Positions 32,848 to 42,439 of a stretch of DNA of 64,000 bases are shown in pieces. The translations under genes were made by a program, and so were the position numbers. The notes beneath the pieces are model-generated. The model worked only from the letters and a program-made list of their open reading frames with translations, did no database searches and was not told the origin of the DNA. This DNA comes from Candidatus Obscuribacterales bacterium. GTDB taxonomy: Bacteria > Cyanobacteriota > Vampirovibrionia > Obscuribacterales > Obscuribacteraceae. Within the stretch, counting starts at the first letter, position 1. Each line of letters begins with the position of its first letter. Where the stretch lies: contig JARLHI010000055.1 of assembly GCA_031292355.1 (NCBI GenBank), positions 423,288-487,287 of the forward strand. The letters are read 5' to 3'.

Positions 32848-34096
32848 AACGACGACAAGCAAACTCTTTTTGAAGAACTTCTCTGTCATCGTCTTTTTGC
32901 TTAGCGCATTTTCATTGGCCGTCTATCTGATGGTTACTCACAATGTAGAAAACGCGGATCGCCAGAAGCTGCAATCTTTGAGCGACATTCTGATGGGGCC
33001 AATTGACGATCCCAATGAAGCCGAAGAAATCAAAAACGAATTAATCCCAGACGTCATGCAGTCACATGGTTTCTTAGGTGACAACCCCGACAAAATTGCA
33101 TTGCAATGGTTTGACCCGAAGGGGCAGCTTCTAGCCACCAAAGGGACGGCCTCCATAACCATTCCATTTGACGCTGCCGCAAAATTTCAAAGAGAAAAAA
33201 CGAGTGGGTTGTTGCTCTTAACTTCCCCTGCCGTACGCGATGGTGTTCTCATAGGGTACCTTCGTGTGGGAATGAAAGTTTGTCAGTCAGAGAAATACAA
33301 ACGTGGACTAATAACCAGTTTGCTCATTGGCATCACTATTTCGCTGGCGGCAAGCAGCTTCATTGTCCTTTTTCTAGTCAGGCAGACCTTGAAACCGGTT
33401 GAAGAAAGCATTCAAAAATTGACTGATTTCACAGCCGACGCCTCCCATGAGCTTAAGAATCCAATTATGGCGATAAAAAGCAACGGCGCAGTCGCCTTGC
33501 AATATTCCAATGGGATGCGTGAGACGGACCGAACGAAATTCCTGGCGATCATTGATGCCGCCGAGCAAATCAATGTGACAATGACCGATTTACTGAGTCT
33601 GGCGGAATCAGAACATGAACTTCTCAATGACGCGCTGACATTTCTAAAAATAGTTGATCTCTTAGATGATCTAAACGCTGACTTGAAGGAATTATCCATT
33701 GCGAAATCAGTGGAATTGAAGTGGATTATAACCGATGGAAACCTGGTCATTAAGGGGCGCGAGGAAGATATCAAACTGGCCATCGGCAATGTAATTAAAA
33801 ACGCAATCCAGTACTCAAACCCCGGGCAGGAAGTAGTCATCACTTGCAGAAATATCGGCAACAAAATCGTTTTTGAAATTACCGATCATGGCATTGGCAT
33901 CAGCGAAGAAGACCAACCAAAAGTCTTCGATCGATTCTGGCGCTCGAACAAGGCCCGCACGCATACGTCCGGAGGCAACGGATTGGGATTGGCTATCGTT
34001 CAATCTATCGTCAAACGGTACAAAGGCACCATATCTATCCGCAGCAAACTTGGTGAAGGAACAACCTTTACAATCTCGATTCCGGAACGTCGTTGA
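32840..34096 (+). CDS. Membrane sensor histidine kinase
   Basis: Partner of the preceding regulator, with ORFs overlapping. A first membrane segment, FSVIVFLLSAFSLAVYLMV, precedes a roughly 120-residue extracytoplasmic sensor region. The second is LITSLLIGITISLAASSFIVLFLV. The dimerisation box is FTADASHELKNPIMAI with His203. The ATPase domain has the N box (IGNVIKNAIQYSNPG), G1 (ITDHGIGI), FDRFWRSNKA and GGNGLGLAIV. At 418 residues it is complete. The sensor region has no recognisable domain. A HAMP is short or absent: LRQTLKPVEESIQKLTDFT runs straight into the HisKA helix. Confidence 0.92.
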   Translation: MFKTTTSKLFLKNFSVIVFLLSAFSLAVYLMVTHNVENADRQKLQSLSDILMGPIDDPNEAEEIKNELIPDVMQSHGFLGDNPDKIALQWFDPKGQLLATKGTASITIPFDAAAKFQREKTSGLLLLTSPAVRDGVLIGYLRVGMKVCQSEKYKRGLITSLLIGITISLAASSFIVLFLVRQTLKPVEESIQKLTDFTADASHELKNPIMAIKSNGAVALQYSNGMRETDRTKFLAIIDAAEQINVTMTDLLSLAESEHELLNDALTFLKIVDLLDDLNADLKELSIAKSVELKWIITDGNLVIKGREEDIKLAIGNVIKNAIQYSNPGQEVVITCRNIGNKIVFEITDHGIGISEEDQPKVFDRFWRSNKARTHTSGGNGLGLAIVQSIVKRYKGTISIRSKLGEGTTFTISIPERR

Positions 34097-34112
34097 CGAT
34101 CGAATCGACGAA

Positions 34113-35366
34113 TCAATTCGGACCGCCTTCGCCTTTACCAGCGCGCTGGTTTAGTGCTCTGATAGGCTCCGTAATCCTCCACGAGAAACTGCGTCCGATT
34201 TCGTCCAGTTTAGCCCGTAGAGCAATTATTTCTTTGTCTCGCTCACGCAAAGTTTCCTTCAACCCGTGCAACGCTGATACCAAACCAGGTCTAACAAAAA
34301 GATTTTGAAGTTCAACAGAATCGGGCTCGCCGTATGGCTTTGCGATTTCGTCGTGAACGACACGCAGTTCGTGTTCCAAGATAGCGCTTTGTAGCAGAGC
34401 CATAGCACCAAGCATGCGAAATTGCTCTAGAGCATCTTGAACCTGATCCTTATCGCGCATAAATGAAGCCAAAATATCATCGCGGCCATAAAGATCACGC
34501 AGGACGCCGATTCTGGATCGTTGCTCCAGCCTCTCAGTCTTGTTTAGCTCGCACTCGAGATCGCGGGTCCATGCCTTTACGAAATTCAAGCAATACTCTT
34601 CTGGTGTCAAATCTACCTGCGACAAATATTCCTTATATTTTGCAGCGAGCGTAATCCACTCGAGATGTGCGCTCATCTCCCAACCAGTAGTTGCAGATGA
34701 ACTGCCCGCATGTTTGCGAAAACAACACAACGCATCGGCAATGTAAAAATAATCACCACTTTGCAAAATGCGAAAAGCGTATTCTAAATCACCTAATTGC
34801 TTAAACGAAGTGTCGAAACCGGCACCGCGAAACTCGGCTCTGTACATCTGTGACGATGGCTCACCAAGCCAATTAATGCCGTCTCTTAAGACTGAAGAAA
34901 TAGCGTCAGAAGCAATCAACTTAGTGTCTTGGGAAAATGGACTGACACACTTAGTTTCGAGAACTGACTCCGATGCAATGGCATTTCCGTCGGCATCTAT
35001 CGGTCTTCTAGCACTGGCAACAAGACTGACTAATGGATTTTTTTGTAAGACAGCGACCTGTCTTTGTATCAACTCACTGTGAAAAATATCATCTTGGGCG
35101 AACAATTTGATGTATCTTCCTTTGGCTTTCTCAACGCAAGCGTTATAGTTCGCGAATAACCCGAGATTAGTCTCGTTTCGCCAAGCAATGATTCTCTTAT
35201 CTTGCCGGGCGAAGTGCTGAATAATGTCAGCGGAACCGTCTTTCGAGCAATCATCAGAGATCAACAATTCAAAATCATCATATGTTTGTGCAAGAGCACT
35301 TTCGAGCGCTTTGGTCAGATATTTTTCGCCATTAAAGACTGGAAGACAAATTGATACAGCAGGCAT
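34113..35366 (-). CDS. Glycosyltransferase family 2 with C-terminal extension
   Basis: The GT-A fold starts at once: MPAVSICLPVFNGEKYLTKALES, then DFELLISDDCSKDGS, NLGLFANYNACVEKAKG and the DxD-like KLFAQDDIFH. SSQMYRAEFRGAGFD and LGDLEYAFRILQSGDYFYI cover the acceptor-side half. About 150 residues after the catalytic domain form a charged helical extension ending in a probable coiled coil (LKETLRERDKEIIALRAKLDEIG). It is likely used in polysaccharide or lipopolysaccharide assembly; the donor and acceptor are unknown. It is convergent with the histidine kinase gene. Confidence 0.88.
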   Translation of the reverse strand: MPAVSICLPVFNGEKYLTKALESALAQTYDDFELLISDDCSKDGSADIIQHFARQDKRIIAWRNETNLGLFANYNACVEKAKGRYIKLFAQDDIFHSELIQRQVAVLQKNPLVSLVASARRPIDADGNAIASESVLETKCVSPFSQDTKLIASDAISSVLRDGINWLGEPSSQMYRAEFRGAGFDTSFKQLGDLEYAFRILQSGDYFYIADALCCFRKHAGSSSATTGWEMSAHLEWITLAAKYKEYLSQVDLTPEEYCLNFVKAWTRDLECELNKTERLEQRSRIGVLRDLYGRDDILASFMRDKDQVQDALEQFRMLGAMALLQSAILEHELRVVHDEIAKPYGEPDSVELQNLFVRPGLVSALHGLKETLRERDKEIIALRAKLDEIGRSFSWRITEPIRALNQRAGKGEGGPN

Positions 35367-35656
35367 TGAGCATCACGAAAGTGAGTGTCGGAGCAATCAC
35401 CATAACACAGCAGTGGGAAGATCCAGTGAAGATGGACGGAACACTCTAAGTAGACCACCATGATGCTTGGATTTATTTATCACGGCCACACCAGTTCCTC
35501 ACAATTGAGAATTACGCTTCTTAGTAAGCCAGACGGTGGTTTAACTCGACGCGCTTGAATGCTGACTGAACGCGCGATCCACTTAAATTAAACCTATATG
35601 TCTGCTGATCTACACAGACAGTCTGGCTGCAGTTGCTCTAAAGGTGGCTCGGGTAC

Positions 35657-36901
35657 GTGCTGATCAAAGAAACAGTGTCAACGCCTGCCGATGGATACAG
35701 AACATCAAGCTCTGTGTCACAGACAATCAGGAAGAGTGAATTGAATATCTGCCTTACTGCTCTTGCACCGTTTAAAACAAAAGAGCGTCTCGATGTTCTG
35801 ACTGGATATCGTGGCATTGCAGCGTATTCGGTCTTATTTGCACATACCTTCGGTTTACTCACGCTCGGAAAGTATGAGTTCCCATCTCACCTGGCTTGTT
35901 TTGGTATGTCGCTATTCTTTGTACTGAGCGGCTTTGTAATCACATACAACTACGAACAATTGTTCGGTCGCGAAAATTTCGCTTCTGCAATCTACAAGTT
36001 CTTTGTGGCACGGTTCGCGAGGCTCTATCCACTTTATGTCGTTATCATCAGCGCCAACATCCTTTGGGCACCATCATTAAGTTGTTTGCATAAGCTTTAT
36101 ATCGTTCTCTCTTATCTAACATTGACTCAGAGTTGGTTCAATCTACAAAAAGCCTTGTTTACTCCTGCCTGGTCGATTAGTACAGAGTGGTTTTTCTATC
36201 TAGCTTTCATTCCCATGACAGTTTTACTTCGGCGGATCACCAAACCAGCATGGACCTTAACAGTCTTTTGCATCGTTACGACAATTGCACTCATCCTTGT
36301 GTTCAATCTCTTTAAAGCCCCCTTGATTTTGACTGTCGGGCATCTATTGCCAGCGACAGGCAAGATTGGCATTAGTGCGAGCGCATGGGACTGGATCACC
36401 TACTTCTCGCCGGTCACCAGGCTCTTTGATTTTATCGCTGGCGCTATGACGGCAAAAGCATACCAATCACTTAAAGGAACATCACCCTCTGCACTATTGG
36501 CACAATGTACTCTGGTAGCCGCATTGTTGTGGTGCACCGTTTGGATCTCTGTTAGCTGGAATGTCTTCCCTTGGCTCAGCGATCTTTTGCATGACTTCAT
36601 CTTTGCACCGGGGATCGCCGCATTGCTTTTGATCACCTGTTTATATAAGTCCCGACTGACAAACCTTTTGTCATCTGCTCCATGCTTATTGGCAGGTGAC
36701 ATTAGTTACTCCGTCTACATTTGGTCGATCCCTGTTATGAAAGCTGTATCTGTTTGGCTTGACCGAGATTTCGCTCTCCAATCGGCGGCCATCCCGATCA
36801 AAGCATTGATTTGTATCGCTGCCACCACACTTCTTGCGTACGGCAGCTATTCATTAATTGAACAACCTTCTCGCCGATGGATCCGAGGGAGATTGAGCTA
36901 G
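35657..36901 (+). CDS. Acyltransferase-3 family membrane protein (OafA/YrhL-like)
   Basis: Transfers acyl groups, often O-acetyl, to surface sugars. After a 45-residue leader comes the family start ERLDVLTGYRGIAAYSVLFAHTFG with the catalytic-type His. FGMSLFFVLSGFVITYNYEQ, FFVARFARLYPLYVV and TPAWSISTEWFFYL are the signature strings. About ten membrane helices follow, ending in the basic tail IEQPSRRWIRGRLS. At 414 residues it is typical. The start is a GTG at 35657 with only a weak upstream AAAGG. It lies between a glycosyltransferase and other envelope genes, fitting a role in surface-polymer decoration. Confidence 0.9.
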   Translation: MLIKETVSTPADGYRTSSSVSQTIRKSELNICLTALAPFKTKERLDVLTGYRGIAAYSVLFAHTFGLLTLGKYEFPSHLACFGMSLFFVLSGFVITYNYEQLFGRENFASAIYKFFVARFARLYPLYVVIISANILWAPSLSCLHKLYIVLSYLTLTQSWFNLQKALFTPAWSISTEWFFYLAFIPMTVLLRRITKPAWTLTVFCIVTTIALILVFNLFKAPLILTVGHLLPATGKIGISASAWDWITYFSPVTRLFDFIAGAMTAKAYQSLKGTSPSALLAQCTLVAALLWCTVWISVSWNVFPWLSDLLHDFIFAPGIAALLLITCLYKSRLTNLLSSAPCLLAGDISYSVYIWSIPVMKAVSVWLDRDFALQSAAIPIKALICIAATTLLAYGSYSLIEQPSRRWIRGRLS

Positions 36902-36914
36902 CCGTGCCATGTCG

Positions 36915-37691
36915 TTAGTGAATTATCAGCGATGAAGGTGCAGTAAGAACCATATCTGGTATCACTGTTTCCAATACGTCACGATGAAACCAAGTCGCCT
37001 GGGCCGCATAAAACCCAGCCGCGTGTGCATTTTGCACATCGTCTTTCAAACTATTACCAATCATCAAACTACGATCGGCTTTGATATTCGCGCAAGCTAG
37101 AAGTGATAAATAACCGCGCCTATCACTTTTAGGATTTGGTCCAAGGGATAAAACCGGCGCCCTGTCCTCCATCTGCCCTTGCCATTCTGCAACGTCTGTC
37201 AATCCGCTATCTACACTATCTTCAAATGGATGCAAATCACCGGTAAATACACATTTGAAATATCGCCACAATGCACTTCCTCTCAATTTATCTATAGTGT
37301 GTGCAGGCGATCCCGCAGTAAAGAGAAAGAGGTTCTTTCCCAATTTGAGCGAATCCTCAAGCATCGACAAAATCGCGTGGTTTGGTCGCAAACAAGCATG
37401 ATAACTGGTGTTAACAACCAGAGCGATTTTACGACGATCCATTTCATTCAAATCTCGCGAAAGCTTATTGCCGATTAGCCCACTAATCAAATCTAGACGA
37501 TTGGCAAAAAAGCAACTCTCTAAACGCGTTTCGGTATCGGCAAGCGCTGCTTCAAGTTGGTCGCAAGCCAGACGAGAATGGAGATGTAATTGCTCCAACA
37601 ACACCCGTCTGTAAGTAGCAAAAGCCGTATCAGTATCAATTAAAGTATGATCGAAGTCAAAAATGAAATTGTCGATTGATTCAAGTTGCAA
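36915..37691 (-). CDS. HAD-superfamily hydrolase
   Basis: Motif I is NFIFDFDHTLIDTD with the nucleophile and acid/base aspartates. A helical cap follows (residues about 25-110). Motif II lies in NLFLFTAGSP, and motif IV is RSLMIGNSLKDDVQNAHAAGF. I choose the TTG at 37691, seven bases after GGAG, over the TTG at 37709; this gives 258 residues. It resembles small-molecule phosphatases of the phosphoglycolate type. The substrate is not evident. It is convergent with the acyltransferase gene, 13 bases away. Confidence 0.85.
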   Translation of the reverse strand: MQLESIDNFIFDFDHTLIDTDTAFATYRRVLLEQLHLHSRLACDQLEAALADTETRLESCFFANRLDLISGLIGNKLSRDLNEMDRRKIALVVNTSYHACLRPNHAILSMLEDSLKLGKNLFLFTAGSPAHTIDKLRGSALWRYFKCVFTGDLHPFEDSVDSGLTDVAEWQGQMEDRAPVLSLGPNPKSDRRGYLSLLACANIKADRSLMIGNSLKDDVQNAHAAGFYAAQATWFHRDVLETVIPDMVLTAPSSLIIH

Positions 37692-37719
37692 CCACTTTCT
37701 CCAGAGCAAACAAAATCAA

Positions 37720-39027
37720 TCAGAGCGTTTGATGCATCTGTAAAAGCGCCACTGGGGCTGGAACAGCACAGTCAACATCATTATCCTGATCGACACTAGG
37801 CGCCAAGCTTGTGGTCTTCACTAGAGGACGCAAAGACAGAACACTATCACTGTTTTCAGAAGGCACCAACTGTAAAGCAACAGGTGGTTGTGCATTTCGG
37901 CGTTTGGAAACTGCATTAGACGAATTGGAAGATGAAGTTCTTGGCGGAGGAGGTGTTGCTTCGCGCTCCTGCAACTGATTTTGTATCCTCTGCAAAGCGT
38001 CCGTCAAAGCCGGTTTGCTCACACCGAAGCGCAGTCCAGAGAATATTCTAAAGTCGACGCCTGACAATCCTGGTGTCATCTTAGAGTGCAAATTGTAAAT
38101 AGGTTCGGCTCGCACAAATGCCTGCAAGCTCGGAATCTTTTTGATAACCGTGTGGGCTACTTCAAAATCTAGCACAAAAGCATAGTTGCTAATAGGAATA
38201 AGGGCGTTACTATCAAACATCTGCCTGAAATTCTGCAAAAAAGTACCTGTTGCAGAATAAGTGTAGTAGCCACGTTGATGCACCAGGCCGATCGAATAGA
38301 ATGGGTCAAGTTCGCGAGTGGGAGCTGCTGCAAAGTGTCGTCCACGCATTTGCAACAACGCGCTCAAATAAGCAATTGTGCGGGGATTTACTGCATACGT
38401 CAAAGTGACCGTAGGCAAGTAGTCAAAAACTGCCGGCTGTTTGTTTTGGAACAGCTCGCGAAATTGAGCATTGAATTGTAAATTAGCCCTCCGCCCCAGC
38501 GGAACGTCGTGTTGTACGCCACCGCCAACCGATTGGATAGTCGTATTTATAGCGACATTATGAAAAAGCGAGTCTCTAATCATAAAATAATTGGCGTAAA
38601 CGCGCGTGCGTGGTGTGAAGGCCCAGCCCGCAGTGACATTTGGCAAAACTCTAAACACACCATCATTCTTACTGGCCAGATTTGCTGTCTGTGCGTCTGC
38701 TGCCGACTGCGCGGCCGAAAGGTAGGGTTCTGATGCAAATTTCCGCAACAGCTGCCGCCGCATCGGATACTGATAAACGTTCGTTTCATCTCGCAAAGAG
38801 GTTTCGACTAAAGTGGAAAAGTAAAACTTTGAAGGCAGTGACTTCAATGCTTTCAGCTTGAAATTCTCACCAAATTTTGGTCCCTCTGTTGTACCGGGCA
38901 AAGGCACAATATCAGTTGGCAACACAGTGCCAGCTGGAGGGCCCTGACAAAAAGCAGCCTGGGTGCAAAGAGCACTTAGACTAACCAAGCACAAAATTAA
39001 GCCGCCAATCTTCATTCGTCTTTTCAT
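37720..39027 (-). CDS. Predicted outer-membrane beta-barrel protein
   Basis: A signal peptide (MKRRMKIGGLILCLVSLSALCTQAAFC) is followed by a 400-residue mature protein rich in alternating aromatic/polar strands. Examples are FRVLPNVTAGWAFTPRTRVYANYFMI, GVQHDVPLGRRANLQFNAQFREL, PTVTLTYAVNPRTIAYLSALLQM and VDFRIFSGLRFGV. These look like barrel strands. The C-terminal 90 residues are low-complexity and presumably periplasmic or disordered. The family is unknown. It implies an outer membrane in this organism. It starts 28 bases upstream of the HAD-gene TTG on the same strand, so co-transcription is likely. Confidence 0.65.
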   Translation of the reverse strand: MKRRMKIGGLILCLVSLSALCTQAAFCQGPPAGTVLPTDIVPLPGTTEGPKFGENFKLKALKSLPSKFYFSTLVETSLRDETNVYQYPMRRQLLRKFASEPYLSAAQSAADAQTANLASKNDGVFRVLPNVTAGWAFTPRTRVYANYFMIRDSLFHNVAINTTIQSVGGGVQHDVPLGRRANLQFNAQFRELFQNKQPAVFDYLPTVTLTYAVNPRTIAYLSALLQMRGRHFAAAPTRELDPFYSIGLVHQRGYYTYSATGTFLQNFRQMFDSNALIPISNYAFVLDFEVAHTVIKKIPSLQAFVRAEPIYNLHSKMTPGLSGVDFRIFSGLRFGVSKPALTDALQRIQNQLQEREATPPPPRTSSSNSSNAVSKRRNAQPPVALQLVPSENSDSVLSLRPLVKTTSLAPSVDQDNDVDCAVPAPVALLQMHQTL

Positions 39028-39138
39028 TGATTGCAGCTACACCACTTCTGGTATCAGCTGAGCAGCGATTTTACTATGCAATAATGAATTTGGGATCCTA
39101 TAATTTTGTCTTTCTCCATAACTTTTGGTTTTTTTTGA

Positions 39139-39846
39139 ATGATTTCCGAACTTATGCAGCACCTTACAAAACCCAGACTTGCATTTATTCTCTTATTAAC
39201 ATCGACTTTAATACTTGGCACCGAACCCCACGCAAACAGCCAAGCACCGGGTAAACAGGCATTCTTACAAACAGCAAACACAGTTCTAGAAATTAATTTC
39301 GCAGACAAGTCTACAGCCAATGGTAAATATGCCGCGCCAGCTGAAGTGATTAAGCTCAAAAGCGGTGAAGTCATTACGCATAGCCGAAAGAAACTTATAG
39401 TCGAAGCTCCGCATGCCACGGTCAGTATCTGTCCAGGAGCTATCGTGATCGTAACAGCGACAGATAAACTGACCCGAATTCTTGCGTGCTGGGAAAACTC
39501 ACGTCATTGCGTCACTGTCACGAGCGCCGGTTCGACAAAGAATGTGCTACTTGGAGGTGAACTGTCAATCGCCGCCGAGACTGACACCGACGAAGCCGAG
39601 AAGATCTTGGCGATAACAAATTTGCGCCGCCGCAGCATCAAATATGCCCATCCCAAAGATGGTCTAATTCTCGTAGATGCACAGTTTTCACTTCTAGACA
39701 TTGTTTTGAAAGATCCAATCTTGCATCCACTAAGCGACAGCGACAGTCAAGATGCAAAATCCATCATTGGTTCTATCAACAAGGCTGCCGCGGCAATCAC
39801 TTTAGCCAGCTCAAAAGAACCCTACAGCCTCATCGACCAACCTTGA
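39139..39846 (+). CDS. Secreted FecR-like protein
   Basis: The N-terminus has a basic region and hydrophobic core (LAFILLLTSTLILG) typical of a signal peptide, with cleavage near ANSQA. The body, with KLKSGEVITHSRKKLIVEAPHATVSICPGAIVIVTA, has the alternating-strand look of FecR-type beta-domains. These typically sense or scaffold at the envelope. The match is weak and there is no sigma factor or anti-sigma partner nearby. At 235 residues it appears complete. It is divergent from the beta-barrel gene with about 110 bases between them. Confidence 0.5.
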   Translation: MISELMQHLTKPRLAFILLLTSTLILGTEPHANSQAPGKQAFLQTANTVLEINFADKSTANGKYAAPAEVIKLKSGEVITHSRKKLIVEAPHATVSICPGAIVIVTATDKLTRILACWENSRHCVTVTSAGSTKNVLLGGELSIAAETDTDEAEKILAITNLRRRSIKYAHPKDGLILVDAQFSLLDIVLKDPILHPLSDSDSQDAKSIIGSINKAAAAITLASSKEPYSLIDQP

Positions 39847-39900
39847 GACTATATTCAACAGAAACAACCCTGACCATCCGAGCCTGATGCCAGACAGTAT

Positions 39901-40287
39901 TTATAAGTCGGTCCCAGTTGCTCTATTACTGTGCGGCAAGATTTCGCCAGCAACAAGACCAGCCTCGCCTTGTTTGACCTTATCTGTCATTTCAGCTTTG
40001 CGCTTGCGCAAAAAAGTCTTGCGCGCACGGTCTTGCACGTAAGGATTATCGTCGCTCATCAATTCTAACAAGATCTCTTCGGCCACATTGTGATTTTCAG
40101 CCAAAGCAAAACGTACATCAGGTGAAACATCGCGTGTTAACTGCATCAATATTTCAAGACTCACCTCACGGCGATCAACAAGCTGCATTCTCACCGAAGC
40201 TTGCGGATGAAACAACATTTGAATCATGCGAAAGGATTGCAACGAGCCGTCGTCATCTTTGCAATTTGCATTCTCACAATCGCTCAT
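39901..40287 (-). CDS. Short HEAT/LRV-like repeat protein
   Basis: I place the start at ATG 40287 (MSDCENANCKDDDG) with AGGAG 11 bases upstream; the frame is open to 40434 without support. Three helical repeats are visible: VRMQLVDRREVSLEILMQLTRD, VRFALAENHNVAEEILLELMSD and VQDRARKTFLRKRK. The pattern xDVRxALAxNxNxxxxxLxxLxxD is that of leucine-rich-variant or HEAT-like repeats in other bacteria. An N-terminal Cys pair (C4, C9) might bind a cluster, as in LRV proteins, but this is speculative. The role is unknown. Confidence 0.6.
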   Translation of the reverse strand: MSDCENANCKDDDGSLQSFRMIQMLFHPQASVRMQLVDRREVSLEILMQLTRDVSPDVRFALAENHNVAEEILLELMSDDNPYVQDRARKTFLRKRKAEMTDKVKQGEAGLVAGEILPHSNRATGTDL

Positions 40288-40759
40288 AAAAATGCCTACT
40301 CCTGCAGAACAAAAAACACTAAAGAAAGCCTGAGAAAACCAGTCGACCATGCGAATTACTTTCGCACTCGCAAGCAGGCAAGAAACAGTGACATCAGCAC
40401 TTCTGCTGCCTCGATTCAAAATGCGCTCTGGCATCGAGATACGAGGAAAACTACTAATCTCTTTTAAGTTAATCCCTGTCTTTCCAACAAGGCAATTGGA
40501 AAACTTGGGGAACAGAAAGATGAGCCGAACAAACTGTATATTTGGCGGCCGAAAGAGGGCATGCAGTTATCGATGATATACAATGCTTTTACAACGTTCT
40601 CTCTAACAGTGAATTGAGACGAAAGCGTTTATAAACTTTCCCCGAACCAGCGCTCTTCGAGCAGTCAAGCGAAACAAAATAGCTCTGCAATTGGTATCCC
40701 TCGCTGCCTGGCGACTCCAACACCTCTGGCGCAAATTGCGCGACTTGCAAGGATTATTT

Positions 40760-42418
40760 ATGCGACTACATCTGCTGACGGCGTCGATACTTTTATTACT
40801 AAGTCCAATTGCGGCAAGTGCTCGTTCTGCAACAACCGAAGCGATGGAAGCACACATTACTGAAGCCGAGGGTCTGGTAAAAAAGCGCGACTATATCGAC
40901 TGGAACAAAGAGCAATGGGGCGAAGCGACTGACGCAAAGGCAGGCGATAATTTAAGAGAAGGCATGCAGCTTGGCACGGGCGATAAATCCTGGGCTGAAG
41001 TGAAGTGGCCGCACGTCACAGCTCGCGCCTGGGCCAATTCTAGTTATGCGGTTGCGCCAAATCACAAGCTCGTTTATCTCTCAAACGGCGAAATGCTTTT
41101 TCAGCTGGATAAACACAGAAAAGACAAAGACAGCTATTGCATCTGGACTAATTTATTACAGGCGCGCATTCGTGGCACCACCGTAATGGTACAAAGCACG
41201 GGTGAAACATCTCGAATATCAGTCCTAGAAGGGACCATAGACGTGCTCAACCGACTGGAACACAGTGTGGTCAGATTAAAACCAGGCATTGTCTATGAAG
41301 TAACAACTCCCAAAGGAACGCCGACCAGCCAGAGCTGTGTGCATCACACCAAGATTGCTCAGCTTGAACCAAAAACCATTACCAGAGGTGCCTCAGAGTC
41401 TCCTGATCGATTGAATTCGGCAGCGGCAGTCACTAGCAACACCGGCGCCAGTTTTTTCCCAAATATGGCAACAACGAAGATAGCCGGTCTTCCACTATTT
41501 GAAACAGGACAAGGAACAACCTCGTTGTACTTACTAGATGCAAAATCGGTACTCAACGAAGTCCTCGGCAGTGGCTTCAAAAATCCGCTACCTAGCGCAC
41601 CCTTAGTTACTGAGAGTCTTAATGGATTGCTCAATGTAGAAATCTCACCGTTGATTGCTACTAATTTGCTCAAAACGAATGTTGCCACTCTAAGAGTCCC
41701 CATTGAGAGCAACTACAAAATCGGTCAAATTTTTTCCAGCATTTTGCCACTGCCTGAAACCGCACTGAGCCACTGGACTCCCACTGGTTGGATCGCATCT
41801 CCCGCTCCAACCAACGCAGTCAATCAAACGCTCGCTGCAGACGGCATCTTGCCAGGTACGCACTTCCGCGCCAGTCGCGAAGTGAAAGCTCTACCTATAC
41901 TCAATTCCACCCGTGTGCTGCAAAGTCCGTTTTCGCTCATTCAAATTGCCACGCAATTACCTGGAGGCACGTCTTTACCCGGCGCAGTACCTACTGCTAA
42001 CGGTTTGCTTGTTAACAATAGTGTGTTGGTGGGAGCATCCGGACTGACGACCTCACCCACGGCGCTGACTGCAGTCAACAATCTTGCTACGCAAAATTTA
42101 CTGAGAAGCGTAGGTACTTCGGCAACGACAGCGCCTGGTCTTAACGTGACGACAGGTGTATCAACAATTATAGCGGCGGGTACGTCAGGAATTACGGGCG
42201 GAACAACAAATCCGCTTTCTGGAGTAAACGGGATTGTGTTTGGCAATACCGGACTGCTCGGTCAAAACGGTTTAGTGGTAACCACCGTCAATGGCGTGAC
42301 GACAACGGTAACAAACCTACTTCCGCTAAATGGCCTCACTGGCACACTGACAGGGACACTTAACAACACCACGTTGCAAACGCAACTCTTGTTGAACAAT
42401 TTACTCAAGCGTTTGTAA
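40760..42418 (+). CDS. Secreted FecR-domain protein
   Basis: The start is ATG 40760 (AGGA seven bases upstream). The signal peptide is MRLHLLTASILLLLSPIAASA. A FecR domain covers about residues 40-190 (GDNLREGMQLGTGDKSWAEVKW, LLQARIRGTTVMVQS, ISVLEGTIDV). The C-terminal 350 residues are low-complexity: Thr/Gly/Asn/Val-rich with repeated NGL and TTV words. The CHASE2 kinase gene begins 21 bases after the stop. FecR/CHASE2 pairs are known in other bacteria, so this protein may present the extracytoplasmic signal. Confidence 0.85.
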   Translation: MRLHLLTASILLLLSPIAASARSATTEAMEAHITEAEGLVKKRDYIDWNKEQWGEATDAKAGDNLREGMQLGTGDKSWAEVKWPHVTARAWANSSYAVAPNHKLVYLSNGEMLFQLDKHRKDKDSYCIWTNLLQARIRGTTVMVQSTGETSRISVLEGTIDVLNRLEHSVVRLKPGIVYEVTTPKGTPTSQSCVHHTKIAQLEPKTITRGASESPDRLNSAAAVTSNTGASFFPNMATTKIAGLPLFETGQGTTSLYLLDAKSVLNEVLGSGFKNPLPSAPLVTESLNGLLNVEISPLIATNLLKTNVATLRVPIESNYKIGQIFSSILPLPETALSHWTPTGWIASPAPTNAVNQTLAADGILPGTHFRASREVKALPILNSTRVLQSPFSLIQIATQLPGGTSLPGAVPTANGLLVNNSVLVGASGLTTSPTALTAVNNLATQNLLRSVGTSATTAPGLNVTTGVSTIIAAGTSGITGGTTNPLSGVNGIVFGNTGLLGQNGLVVTTVNGVTTTVTNLLPLNGLTGTLTGTLNNTTLQTQLLLNNLLKRL

Positions 42419-42439
42419 AGTCACGCCCGATCAAGGTCA

